From contig NZ_CP104166.1 in assembly GCF_029982035.1 (NCBI RefSeq), positions 992,001-1,056,000 on the forward strand: a stretch of DNA of 64,000 bases, read 5' to 3'. The stretch is from Megaera polyxenophila. GTDB lineage: Bacteria; Pseudomonadota; Alphaproteobacteria; Rickettsiales; Rickettsiaceae. The notes beneath the pieces were generated by a model. It ran no database searches, was not told the DNA's origin, and saw nothing but the letters and a program-made list of their open reading frames with translations. The number at the start of each line of letters is the position of its first letter. Position 1 is the first letter of the stretch. Shown here piece after piece: positions 1 to 8,254 of this stretch. The position numbers and the translations under genes were made by a program.

Positions 1-140
1 ATCTAATTCTCAACAAATTTGGATAAAGGCTAAAAGAAAATACCATCTTTCTGAGACAACAATTCAAATGGCAAAGTAAGGTGGCCCAATTTGTCTAGAC
101 TAAAAATCAGAAATTATGAGATATAATTTGCGTTATAATA

Positions 141-983
141 TTAGCCAATAATTTTTGTTAAATACACCTGTTCTGGAGTTAAATATTCCAAGGATTGGTG
201 CATCCTTTTACTATTATAAAAAGTTATGTAATCTGTTATAGCATTTTTTACCTCCTTGACAGTATTTAAAATTATCAAATATATTTTTTCTTGTTTTAAT
301 GAACGCCAAAATCTTTCAATAAATACATTATCTAAAGCCCTACCTTTACCGTCCATGCTAATCTTGATTTCACGTTTAACAAGTTCGTAGATGAAATTTT
401 TTGACGTAAATTGAGAACCTTGATCGGTATTAAAAACCTCAGGTTGACCGTGCTTTTCTAGGGCTTCTTCTAGTGCGTCGATGCAAAAATCACTTTCTAA
501 GCTAATAGAAACCTTCCAGCTCAGAATATAACGGCTAAACCAATCAATAATGGCTACTAGATATACAAATCCTTGTGCCATTCTAATATAAGTTATATCG
601 GTGCTCCATACCTGATTTGTCTTAGTAATTTCAACGCCTTTTAAAAGATAAGGATATACCTTATGAGCTTGGTTGCGCTTGCTTAAATTCATTTTAGGAT
701 AAATGGCTTCTATTGACATTATTCCGTAATAACGACTTACCGCTTTGCGACCAATAACAATTCCAAACGGTACAAGATGCTTGGACATTCTTCTGGCCCC
801 GAAATACGGATGCTCTGTATAGATTTCATCAATTACTTTCATTATTTCTAAGTCTCTTGTAGTTATTCCTTTTGCCTTGTAATAATAAGTAGATTTATTA
901 ATTAAAAGTAGATCGCATTGCCTAACAATGCTTAGATTTATACAATTATTATCAATCATACTTTTCCTAGTTTCCAAGTCCAA
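141..983 (-). CDS. IS3-family transposase OrfB (DDE integrase)
   Basis: The 280-residue protein is the catalytic subunit of an IS3-type transposase. An HTH_21-like region (residues about 50-110, with EHPYFGARRM) is followed by an rve integrase core. The likely catalytic triad is Asp129 (WSTDITYI), Asp187 (NTDQGSQFTS) and Glu223 (FIERFWRSLK). It overlaps orfA by 17 bp. A run of nine A on the coding strand (plus-strand T at 994-1002) lies just before the overlap and is a good site for the -1 frameshift that makes the OrfAB fusion in this family. The second copy, at 22464-23306, has the same protein sequence. Confidence 0.95.
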   Translation of the reverse strand: MDLETRKSMIDNNCINLSIVRQCDLLLINKSTYYYKAKGITTRDLEIMKVIDEIYTEHPYFGARRMSKHLVPFGIVIGRKAVSRYYGIMSIEAIYPKMNLSKRNQAHKVYPYLLKGVEITKTNQVWSTDITYIRMAQGFVYLVAIIDWFSRYILSWKVSISLESDFCIDALEEALEKHGQPEVFNTDQGSQFTSKNFIYELVKREIKISMDGKGRALDNVFIERFWRSLKQEKIYLIILNTVKEVKNAITDYITFYNSKRMHQSLEYLTPEQVYLTKIIG

Positions 984-1266
984 ACAATGTAGATTTTTTT
1001 TTCAGCCAGTCACGCTCAACGCTTAACTGTCCTATTTGTTCATATAATTGTTTTATCAAATCTTGATTGTCTGGATCTTTTGTTGCCGGCTTAACTTGAA
1101 AACCACTAACTAAATTTTCTATACCTCTTTTTTTCCATGCTTGTATTTGAGTTGCATGAACCCCGTACTTACTGCTTATTTGTGCTATTGTCATTTCAGC
1201 TTTTATTGCTTCTATAACAATTTTTGTTTTTTCCGTCGCACTATATTGCTTCGCTTTTTTAGACAT
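967..1266 (-). CDS. IS3-family transposase OrfA (HTH_Tnp_1)
   Basis: This 99-residue protein has an N-terminal helix-turn-helix (YSATEKTKIVIEAIKAEMTI then SSKYGVHATQIQAWKK) typical of IS3 OrfA, which recognises the element ends. A leucine-zipper-like stretch follows (LIKQLYEQIGQLSVERDWLKK). The A9 run near its 3' end would allow a -1 shift into the orfB frame. It sits upstream of orfB in transcription order, close to the right inverted repeat. It is identical to the copy at 23290-23589. Confidence 0.93.
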   Translation of the reverse strand: MSKKAKQYSATEKTKIVIEAIKAEMTIAQISSKYGVHATQIQAWKKRGIENLVSGFQVKPATKDPDNQDLIKQLYEQIGQLSVERDWLKKKSTLFGLGN

Positions 1267-1732
1267 ATAATTTCCATTTCCTTGTTGTGAAATTATATCT
1301 CATTCTTCATTTTTAGCAGTCCAGTTTTTGGGTACCATTATAAAGAGCTTGGGTTTAAATCCTAAAAAATTTGGTAGTATAGCCAACCACAAGCAAGAAA
1401 TATGGAAAGAGTCTTTAAGTGATTTTATCAAAACATTATATGAAAAAAGATTTGGTAATTCTGACAGTTAATTTTATTAACTAAATTCATTAATTAGAGC
1501 AACGTTAAAAACTGGAATTTTGGGATTTTAAAATATAATAAATAAACTGGACCTAAATTTGAGTTTTGATTCTACTTTCCTCACCTCAGCTTCATTGCCT
1601 TGGTTTTTGCTAAATTGTTTAAACTATTTTGTTAACATGTATCTTAAAAGTGCAAGCTAAGTTAGGGCTTGCAAAAACGTTTTCAGAGGAGTTAGCTTAC
1701 TTCTGAAAGCAGAAGAGGAAACTCTGATGTGT

Positions 1733-1830
1733 TATAGCTAAACCACTATAAATCAGTTATACCATATACTTTTTTTCAAATAGCGTATCCTATATATAGC
1801 TAAACTACTAATAAATCGGTTATAATATCA
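1733..1830. repeat. Two degenerate direct repeats, possible old IS ends
   Basis: Two copies of a roughly 35-bp motif beginning TATAGCTAAAC lie at 1733-1767 and 1795-1830. Both continue as CACTA/TACTA, TAAATC and GTTATA. They lie just upstream of an IS630-like transposase remnant, so they may be nested or duplicated left ends of a dead insertion sequence. Apart from the coding tail at 1343-1471, nothing else recognisable lies between 1343 and 1860. Confidence 0.45.
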
Positions 1831-1864
1831 TGTATTAAGGAAATAGATAATATATAAGGAGAAC

Positions 1865-1980
1865 ATAATATATTCAGTATACTTTAGAAAAAAAGTATTA
1901 GCAGTGAAAGAGAGGGAACAGTTAAGTTTTAGTGCAATATCAAAAAAGTTTAACATATGAAGGAATACAGTGATTATATG
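1865..1980 (+). pseudogene. Remnant of an IS630-like transposase N-terminus
   Basis: Translation from about 1865 gives IIYSVYFRKKVLAVKERE followed by LSFSAISKKFNI and then a stop. This is the usual N-terminal helix-turn-helix pattern of IS630-type transposases (YSxDFRKKVL...SxxExxxxFxI). A good AGGAG Shine-Dalgarno (about 1857-1861) precedes it, but the expected ATG reads ATA, and a TGA interrupts the helix-turn-helix. No catalytic part follows. From 1980 to 2250 I see nothing coding. Confidence 0.55.
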
Positions 1981-2250
1981 TATTTACATAGTGTATCTAA
2001 AGGCCACAGATTTTCAGTTTTAATAATCAGCCATGCAGTATGAAGCCCTCCCTCCTAGTTAATAATAGCTACAGACATATATAGCAAGAACTGGTATATA
2101 TCATCCAGAACCCTAGATCCTGATTTGACAGAACCAGTTGACTACTAAGCAGAATTTGAATATCTTCTTATATAAAGATAATCTGGTATTCAAATAAATA
2201 TACAATAAGATTGTTAGTATTCTAAAATTTACAGGTAAATCAGAAGTAGT

Positions 2251-2980
2251 ATGATTAAAGAAAATACTGTCATATTTGGAGATTGCGAGTCTTATGCCCA
2301 AAATACCATCGAAAAGTGTAGACATGGTACTTTGTGATCTTCCTTATGGTATTACTCAGAATAGTTGGGATAGTGTTATCCCTCTTGAGTTGTTATGGCA
2401 AGAATATGAAAGAATAGTTAAAGACAATGGAGTAGTAGTTTTGACAGCAAACCAACCCTTTACCAGCTTTTTAATTACAAGTAACATTAAGCTTTTTAAG
2501 TATTCGTTAGTATGGGAAAAGAGCTTAAAAACCAATTTCTTAAATGCCAGGAAACAGCCATTGCGGTCTCACGAAGATATAGTAGTCTTTTATAAGAATC
2601 AATGCACATACAATCCGCAAGGGCTAATAAAGGGTAAGATTAGTGGTGGAAACAAACTAACATCCAGTTATGGCCGCTGGAAATCAAATAGCAATAATCA
2701 AATCCATACTAACTATCCTAATAGTATAATTAAAATTGCTAATCCTAATCATGGTAATGTACACCCGACGCAAAAACCGGTGGAGTTGTTCGAGTATCTG
2801 GTTAGAACTTACACAAATATAGGGGATCTGGTTTTGGATAATTGTATAGGAAGTGGCACAACAGCGATTGCGTGCTTGAATACTTCGAGAAAATTTATTG
2901 GGATTGACAATAATGAAAAATATGTAGAATTAGCATTAAACAGGGTTAAAGCAGCCCAAAATACCAAGTTAGCATGCTAG
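2251..2980 (+). pseudogene. Beta-class N6/N4 DNA methyltransferase with a 5' frameshift
   Basis: Residues in the 2294-2980 frame carry the DLPYGIT catalytic motif (a DPPY variant), TSFLITSNI, HPTQKPVELFEYL and the AdoMet-binding DNCIGSGTTAIA, in the catalytic-then-AdoMet order of beta-class enzymes. The natural start is most likely ATG 2251, giving MIKENTVIFGDCES, which is the expected N-terminal strand. That frame hits a stop soon after. One base appears missing near 2290-2296 to link ...GDCES to LMPKIPSKSVDMV. The open frame begins only at a TTG (2276) or ATG (2294), so the N-terminus is lost or recoded. All main catalytic motifs survive, so residual activity from a shorter start is possible. 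No restriction partner is adjacent. Confidence 0.7.
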
Positions 2981-3169
2981 TACACGAAAGCTCAGAAAGG
3001 TACGACCAAAAACAGAACTGGGTAAGGTATAAGTTATTTAACGATAATTTTACCTTGTTTGAATTTGAATGATACACCATTAAAAAAAAGCAGATAAGTT
3101 GAATGAAATGATAGTCTCTGATACTTTTATACGTTTCTATTCTTAAAGAATTTTAGTGAGCCCTGGGTT

Positions 3170-3673
3170 TTAAACAAATATTTTAGCAATCGTATTCATT
3201 GGTAAAAAAAGCTTATTGGGGTTATCAATAAATTGTATAAATCCGTAGCTTTTATAAAATTTTATAGCCTGGTCGTTTTTAGCCTCAACAAGTACAGCAA
3301 AAGCAGCTATTTCTGCTTGATAGGCCCTGTTTAAAGCATCAAGTAACAAATATGCGCCTAACTTTTGCCTTTGGTAATCTTTATCTATTGCTAACCTACC
3401 TATTAGTATTGCGGGTAAGTATGGGTAATCTGGCAATTTCCTGGTATACTCCATTTCCAATTCAGAAATATCGATACGATTGGACGATAATGTATAATAC
3501 CCTATAACCTTTCCAATAGCAGAGTTAATACCTAAAAATACTGATGCCAAATACCTTTTAATATCTTGAGAAGCATAATTAGTTAGATATTTGTTCAAAA
3601 CCGGTTCACCACAATCAAAATCTTTTAACTCAAAAGATTTATCATATGGTACTACTTTAACGCAATTAAGCAT
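3170..3673 (-). CDS. GNAT-family acetyltransferase, probable TacT/AtaT-type toxin
   Basis: The 167-residue protein has a GNAT fold signature: LIGRLAIDKDYQRQKLGAYL forms strand beta4 and the acetyl-CoA loop (QRQKLGA fits Q-x-x-G-x-G/A), and FYKSYGF near the C-terminus holds the usual catalytic tyrosine. Toxins of this family acetylate the amino group of charged tRNA and stop translation. It starts 2 bp after the stop of a DUF1778-type ribbon-helix-helix gene, the standard antitoxin-toxin order. The length fits the family. The specific tRNA target cannot be told from sequence. Confidence 0.85.
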   Translation of the reverse strand: MLNCVKVVPYDKSFELKDFDCGEPVLNKYLTNYASQDIKRYLASVFLGINSAIGKVIGYYTLSSNRIDISELEMEYTRKLPDYPYLPAILIGRLAIDKDYQRQKLGAYLLLDALNRAYQAEIAAFAVLVEAKNDQAIKFYKSYGFIQFIDNPNKLFLPMNTIAKIFV

Positions 3674-3675
3674 GG

Positions 3676-3972
3676 TTAATTGCTGCTTATGGACTTAAAG
3701 CGTGCCGCAGCCTGTCTTAGTTTATTGTTAGGCTCTTCATTACCGATACAGCTCTTGATTAATAAAGATATATCCTGAAGAGATAGATTAATTAGAGTCT
3801 GTAGTTTAAGGACGGATTCTGCTTCTTTTTTAGCGGTAGTGACAATAAAATCCGTCAAACTAACTCCCTGTATTTTAGCAGCTCTTACAAAGAGTTTTTT
3901 TAGATTAGGGTGAACCCTTGCTTCCAGTCTGGAATTCTGAGATGGAGTTTTACTAACTTTGCTACTTTTCAT
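3676..3972 (-). CDS. DUF1778 ribbon-helix-helix antitoxin
   Basis: This 98-residue protein has the RHH/DUF1778 pattern SRLEARVHPNLKKLFVRAAK followed by IQGVSLTDFIV. Antitoxins of this type bind DNA as dimers and mask the GNAT toxin with the C-terminal tail (here LRQAAARFKSISSN). It is the first gene of the pair and lies 28 bp downstream of a perfect 10-bp inverted repeat (4001-4023). That placement fits autorepression of the operon by the antitoxin or the complex. No damage is visible in either gene. Confidence 0.85.
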   Translation of the reverse strand: MKSSKVSKTPSQNSRLEARVHPNLKKLFVRAAKIQGVSLTDFIVTTAKKEAESVLKLQTLINLSLQDISLLIKSCIGNEEPNNKLRQAAARFKSISSN

Positions 3973-4000
3973 CGATTTTATCCGGAGTTATTTTATCTCA

Positions 4001-4023
4001 TTGTACGTCATATTGACGTACAA
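4001..4023. promoter_or_regulatory. Palindromic operator of the toxin-antitoxin operon
   Basis: TTGTACGTCA (4001-4010) and TGACGTACAA (4014-4023) form a perfect inverted repeat with a 3-bp spacer, just upstream of the antitoxin start at 3972. Ribbon-helix-helix antitoxins bind such sites, so this is the probable operator. Binding itself is inferred. Confidence 0.7.
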
Positions 4024-4071
4024 TGCAATATGTAAATCCAACTTATCTAATTAATTCTATTTTAACATTAT

Positions 4072-5073
4072 ACCTCAGTTCGGGATAAGCGCATAGTTTA
4101 GAGATAAATCAAAACCATAATTTATTGAAGGTTTATTTTTTTTGAAGCAATATGATATAAACGTAGATAGTATATGCACAAAAGCATTGATTGGTGATCT
4201 ATGTCTCGTGTGTTCAAGGTTCATTTTATTTTTTAAATAATCAAATACAGTTTCAATTATATTTCGTTTGCGTAGTAAGATTTTTTCGTTTAAATCCATT
4301 AATTTATTTGGCATATTCTTTTTAATTCCATGCACCATTTTCAATCCTCTTTCATATAAATTAATGAATAGATTTTGCTTAATATAACCTTTGTCGGCGT
4401 ATATAAAACCAGTTAAATCCCTTGTTAGGTCAAGCACAGGAACTCTATCATCTACGTTTCCCTTAGTCATTTTTAGCGCTATAAATTCACCTTTTTCGTT
4501 GATCACTAAATGTAGTTTAAACCCATAAAAAAAGCCCATAGATGATTTGCCTTGCTTGGCAAGCCCGGCAAATGTTTTATTCCTATAGCGTCTTTTATTG
4601 TGGCAGATTTTGATTGCGGTAGTATCCATAAAATATGTGCCAGTTTCTTCGCCAAATAACATATGCAAAAGTATATTAAACGGTAAAAATAATCTAGACA
4701 TTAGTTCTACAAAACGGTTATAACTTAAGGCATTCGGAAAATCGTTTTTGTGGATATATTCTATACAAGTTTTGTAAAAATATTTAAAGTTCTTTGCATG
4801 AGACGTATGATACATTACCATGATCGTCATAATCTCGCTCAAGCTCATACTACACAAGCGATTTCGCTGTTTATTGCCAGGTAATAATTGCTTTTTTTCG
4901 TAACCAGAGTAAATTTGGCAAAAATCATCTATAAAGCTGTACAATTCCGTGATATCTTTTTTCATGCCTGTGGTTGCCATTTTTTGTTAAAAAAGAGCTT
5001 TATCACAGGCATCACCATCTTGCAACCCTTGTATCTACTATATATTTATGCAATCCTTATCCCGAACTGGGGT
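4072..5073 (-). mobile_element. IS982-like insertion sequence
   Basis: The element is 1002 bp and has terminal inverted repeats matching at 17 of 18 positions (ACCTCAGTTCGGGATAAG on the left, ACCCCAGTTCGGGATAAG on the right read inward). A 5-bp target duplication, ATTAT, lies at 4067-4071 and 5074-5078. One transposase gene fills it. It lies just upstream of the toxin-antitoxin operator without disrupting it. Confidence 0.88.
4075..4980 (-). CDS. IS982-family transposase
   Basis: The 301-residue DDE transposase has likely catalytic aspartates in GTYFMDTTAIKIC and GFIYADKGYI and a glutamate in RNIIETVFDYLKNKM, followed by the HTRHRSPINAFVH tail typical of the IS982 group. The reading frame is intact and its stop codon falls inside the left terminal repeat (SLNYALIPN is encoded by repeat DNA at the end). 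With both terminal repeats present, the element may be mobile. Only one copy lies in this window. Confidence 0.88.
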   Translation of the reverse strand: MATTGMKKDITELYSFIDDFCQIYSGYEKKQLLPGNKQRNRLCSMSLSEIMTIMVMYHTSHAKNFKYFYKTCIEYIHKNDFPNALSYNRFVELMSRLFLPFNILLHMLFGEETGTYFMDTTAIKICHNKRRYRNKTFAGLAKQGKSSMGFFYGFKLHLVINEKGEFIALKMTKGNVDDRVPVLDLTRDLTGFIYADKGYIKQNLFINLYERGLKMVHGIKKNMPNKLMDLNEKILLRKRNIIETVFDYLKNKMNLEHTRHRSPINAFVHILSTFISYCFKKNKPSINYGFDLSLNYALIPN

Positions 5074-5260
5074 ATTATGGTAGTCAGTAAATGTTAAAAT
5101 TTATAGTTATATATATAATTACGATTACCAGGGTAATGCATGGCCATTAATTTTCAATTCTCCATAAGTATGCTAAACTTGGCAGGTGCAAACTTTGCTA
5201 ATTTAAATTCAGCACAGTTACTGAATTTATTGTCAGTGCTCTTGTAATAAAAGACAATAT

Positions 5261-6496
5261 CTACGGTAAATTGATGATATCAGCAAGCTTTTGCCTTTCT
5301 GATACCATCACAATAAAATCCCGCAGACTCATTAGCCAGTTCTGCTGGTCAACTGTAAAGGTCGGGTGTAACTGCTGTGGAATGACCAGCTGGAGGTTGC
5401 CAGCCTGCATCTGGGTGGTCTGGTTTGTGGATATGGCAGGCTCAAGGGTAAACAGATGCTTCTGTTTTATACGCTGCGCCTCATCAAGAACCTGCCTCCA
5501 CCTGTCCTTACAACTGGATTTTGAACCAAGCATGGTCAACAGCCCGCTATTGAAGGAGGGATCATGGTACTGCTCAATACCAGGAAAAACAAAGTCGGGC
5601 CTTGTTCTGTTTTCTGTAATCTTTCCACGACCGTATCTAATGCCATGTGTTCTGAATATGGCTTCAAGGTGATTCTCAAGTGCCATTCCGGCACGTGCTT
5701 TCCTTCTGTTATGTACGGAAAGTGAAAATTTCAGAAAACCTTCTACATTTTCTTCAAACCCTTTCCGTAGTTCCAATGAAACCAGATGCCGCTCCAAGGT
5801 AGTAAAAAGAAGAAGCTCCTGTTCCATCCAGCTGATAATGGTACCGTCAGGGTCATCACCCGGATCAGCATCACGGCATGTTTCCCGTGCCATTTCTGAA
5901 AGTGCAGCAGTACCAGGGAACTGACCATTAAACTTCCTGACGAGAAGGTCAAGGTAGTTCCCATCAGTTTCCTTTATCCTTATTCCAAGTTCTTCAAGAA
6001 TGAAACGGGCGGCAAATCCTATCCTTACATCATGATCCTGCTCAAGTTCCCGTACTGTGAACCTCTGCGTGATCCCATCCGGAAGACCAAACAGCCAGAG
6101 TATCTGTCTTTCAAGGGTTGAACCCTGTTCAACGGCAATTACAGTAAGTCCGCCATCATTCATTTTTCCTATGACCAGAAGATCCCTTTCCCTTAAACGC
6201 AATGAGACAGAAGTGGTTGGAAAATATAGCCTGTATTCAGAACGGGAAGGATGATTTTCCCTTGCATCATACCATGTGAGTGATCCTTCAGCTGACTCGA
6301 AGCCCCCTTCATCTTCCATAAGGTACAGAAAACGTGCAGGAAAAATCCTTCTGTTCAGACCAAGCAGTTTCCTGAGCTCTGAAATTCCATTGAATTCATG
6401 CTGGTTTGATCGTTCGGGACTAGCCTCTACCGCACTGATACGTTTAACTGCCACACCCTCAAAATATTCTGACAGATAACCCTTCCTCATATTCAA
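5261..6496 (-). CDS. EcoRII-like type II restriction endonuclease
   Basis: The 411-residue protein matches EcoRII (about 404 residues) in length and in its C-terminal catalytic half: NRRKARAGMALENHLEAIF, KITENRTRPDFVFPG, YHDPSF, MLGSKSSCKDRWRQVL, KHLFTLEPAIS and LQLVIPQQLH. Predicted PD-(D/E)xK residues are Glu274, Asp301, Lys326 and Lys330. EcoRII cuts CCWGG and is held in check by C5-cytosine methylation of that site, which fits the Dcm-like methylase two genes upstream. The first 250 residues would be the effector-DNA domain and are less conserved. It starts 14 bp after vsr. The frame is intact, so an active enzyme is possible. Base composition is far richer in G+C than the chromosome. Confidence 0.9.
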   Translation of the reverse strand: MNMRKGYLSEYFEGVAVKRISAVEASPERSNQHEFNGISELRKLLGLNRRIFPARFLYLMEDEGGFESAEGSLTWYDARENHPSRSEYRLYFPTTSVSLRLRERDLLVIGKMNDGGLTVIAVEQGSTLERQILWLFGLPDGITQRFTVRELEQDHDVRIGFAARFILEELGIRIKETDGNYLDLLVRKFNGQFPGTAALSEMARETCRDADPGDDPDGTIISWMEQELLLFTTLERHLVSLELRKGFEENVEGFLKFSLSVHNRRKARAGMALENHLEAIFRTHGIRYGRGKITENRTRPDFVFPGIEQYHDPSFNSGLLTMLGSKSSCKDRWRQVLDEAQRIKQKHLFTLEPAISTNQTTQMQAGNLQLVIPQQLHPTFTVDQQNWLMSLRDFIVMVSERQKLADIINLP

Positions 6497-6510
6497 CCCC
6501 TATCCGATGT

Positions 6511-6972
6511 CTATTTTACTGTCGTTTGATAAAGACCTTCTTTTCCTGCTTTAATCCAGTCAAGTAAAACCTGCTGTAGCGCCTGGAAATTTTCACGGTT
6601 CCTGCCTCTCAGTGAACATTCCCAAACGATCCCTACCCTCCATCCCCCATCCATTAACTGCCGGATTCTGGTTCTGTCCCTCTGCACGTTGTTTTCTATT
6701 TTATTATGCCAGAAATCCCTGTTGGTTGAAGGAATCCTGAACAGGCTACAATGGTGGGCATGCCAGAAACAGCCATTCACAAAAATAGCCACTTTGTATC
6801 TGGCTAGAACTATGTCAGGCTTTCCTGGAAGCTTCTTTACGTGAAGTCTGAAACGAAGCCCGGCATTGTGAAGAAGTTTCCTGACAACAAGTTCAGGTCT
6901 GGTGTTTTTTCCACCAATACGGGACATCATTCTACTGCGTGTTTCCTGATCAACTATGTCCATTAAAGCCAT
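6511..6972 (-). CDS. vsr: Very short patch repair endonuclease Vsr
   Basis: Starting at the Met of MALMDIVDQETRSRMMSR (6972), the protein has 153 residues, close to the 156 of E. coli Vsr. It keeps NTRPELVVRKLLHNAGL, LPGKPDIVLARYKVAIFVNG, CFWHAHHC and the WRVGIVWECSLRGR end. Vsr nicks next to T:G mismatches made when methylated cytosine in CCWGG deaminates. The gene overlaps the methylase end by about 23 bp, much like the dcm-vsr overlap in E. coli. A longer start at 7014 is open but lacks family support. It belongs to the methylase-vsr-nuclease operon. Confidence 0.92.
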   Translation of the reverse strand: MALMDIVDQETRSRMMSRIGGKNTRPELVVRKLLHNAGLRFRLHVKKLPGKPDIVLARYKVAIFVNGCFWHAHHCSLFRIPSTNRDFWHNKIENNVQRDRTRIRQLMDGGWRVGIVWECSLRGRNRENFQALQQVLLDWIKAGKEGLYQTTVK

Positions 6973-8254
6973 ATTTCTTTTTCCTGACAGGTAGTACCTG
7001 TTGCTCCTGTTCATTCAATAACATCAGGATATGCGGGAGCATCAGGCGTGCAACAGATTCCACTGCCGGTACGGCAACGGAATTGCCGAACTGTCTATAT
7101 GCCTGTGTATCGGAAACTGGTATCTTCATCTGTTGCATACCGGGGCGATCAAATCCCATAAGCCTTGCACACTCCCTTGGTGTCAGCCTTCTTGGATTTG
7201 CTGAATCCCGTTTTATGAGAATTTCAGAACCATCCTTGTAATAACGGGCAGAGAGCGTCCGTGCAATATCATCAGGCCCTACAAGACCATAACCGAACCC
7301 ATTGCCTTTTGCCTGGTGCTTTGCTGCATAGTCCTGCAGGTATTTCCATAATCTGTCCGAGAGAGTATATCTGGAATTCACTTTCCCATAAAAACCTTCA
7401 GTATATGGTTCTTCAGCCTGCTCCGTACCGTTCTCCGGGTGTAGAATGGATGACAGGCGAGGACCATTTCCAATATCCGGAATATCGAGGTCATCCATAT
7501 TAAAACCCGTATTTTCCCTGAATCCCACAATGAATATGCGTTCTCTGTTCTGAGGAAGAAAACTTTTTGCATTGACTGTTCTCCAGGTAACATCATATCC
7601 CAATGCATCCTTCAGGGTTTTCAGGATTACCATGAATGTATTCCCCTTATCATGGGAAATGAGATTCCTTACATTTTCCAGGAGAAATGCCTTTGGCCTG
7701 TGCCATGCGATTATCCTTGCCACATCAAAAAACAGTGTACCCTGAGTCCCACAGAGAAACCCGTGTGGACTGCCAAGGGAATTCTTCTTGGATACTCCTG
7801 CTATTGAAAATGGCTGGCAGGGAAATCCTGCCAGCAGGACATCGTGCTTCGGGATGTCAGCTGCATTTATCTTTGTAATATCTCCGGCGATTCCATGATC
7901 ACAGATGAAATTTGCCTTGTATGTTTTCTGACAGGCAAGATCCCATTCACTGGTAAAAACACATTTCCCTCCTGTTGTTTCAAATGCTTTCCTCATGCCT
8001 CCTATGCCCGCAAACAGATCAATGAAGGTGAATATCGGGCTATTTACATTACAGCCTGTTTCAATAGGTGGGAAATTCCTCAGCCACTCCATTACAGGAA
8101 GTTTTGGAGTATACTCTCCACGTTCCCAGCGATAGATTGTCCTGAGGCCATAACCTGAAAACCTTGCCACTTCCTGTAGTGTCAGCCTGTTTTTTTCTCT
8201 TAAACGGGCAAAATCCGTCTGTTGCATAAGACCTACCGGTGATTTTTTTGACAT
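6950..8254 (-). CDS. Dcm-like C5-cytosine DNA methyltransferase
   Basis: From the Met at 8254 the protein has 434 residues. Motif I is FIDLFAGIGG (78-86), motif IV is GFPCQPFS (143-150, catalytic Cys146), motif VI is ENV (193-195), motif VIII is QNRER (235-239), and motif X is RQFGNSVAVP near the end. An N-terminal helix-turn-helix (LTLQEVARFSGYGLRTIYRW) resembles the one before the catalytic part of Dcm and M.EcoRII. Together with Vsr and an EcoRII-like nuclease, the predicted target is the inner C of CCWGG. An alternative start at 8227 has a better Shine-Dalgarno (TAGGT). The G+C content is high for this genome, which suggests recent acquisition. Confidence 0.93.
   Translation of the reverse strand: MSKKSPVGLMQQTDFARLREKNRLTLQEVARFSGYGLRTIYRWERGEYTPKLPVMEWLRNFPPIETGCNVNSPIFTFIDLFAGIGGMRKAFETTGGKCVFTSEWDLACQKTYKANFICDHGIAGDITKINAADIPKHDVLLAGFPCQPFSIAGVSKKNSLGSPHGFLCGTQGTLFFDVARIIAWHRPKAFLLENVRNLISHDKGNTFMVILKTLKDALGYDVTWRTVNAKSFLPQNRERIFIVGFRENTGFNMDDLDIPDIGNGPRLSSILHPENGTEQAEEPYTEGFYGKVNSRYTLSDRLWKYLQDYAAKHQAKGNGFGYGLVGPDDIARTLSARYYKDGSEILIKRDSANPRRLTPRECARLMGFDRPGMQQMKIPVSDTQAYRQFGNSVAVPAVESVARLMLPHILMLLNEQEQQVLPVRKKKYGFNGHS

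Larger units (their letters stand above)
77..1342 (-). mobile_element. IS3-family insertion sequence, copy 1
   Basis: This 1266-bp element looks identical to the one at 22400-23665. The outer ends are imperfect inverted repeats, with TGGCCCAA inside the left end and TGGTACCCAA when the right end is read inward. A 3-bp target duplication, aag, lies at 74-76 and 1343-1345. The ends were set by comparing the two copies with their different flanks. It carries overlapping orfA and orfB on the minus strand. Confidence 0.9.
1..1471 (+). pseudogene. Conserved hypothetical gene split by IS3 copy 1 (3' part)
   Basis: The reading frame at 2-76 ends in ...TTIQMAK and continues at 1346-1471 as SLGLNPKKFGSIANHKQE up to a TAA stop at 1469-1471. 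The join is in frame once the IS (77-1342) and one copy of the 3-bp duplication aag (74-76 and 1343-1345) are removed. The rebuilt tail has the look of a small conserved bacterial protein with a GLNPKKFG...NHKQE...W core. I recognise the pattern but know no function for it. The 5' end lies outside the window. The gene is presumably inactivated by the insertion. Confidence 0.6.

Noticed and set aside
5140..5248. Short frame (35 codons) after the IS982 element
   Set aside because: It has a pentapeptide-like composition but no Shine-Dalgarno and no clear family; probably chance. 5079-5260 otherwise holds nothing.
5271..8158. Several open frames on both strands within the R-M operon
   Set aside because: They overlap the strongly supported methylase, vsr and nuclease frames and show no motifs. 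Long shadow frames are expected in G+C-rich DNA.
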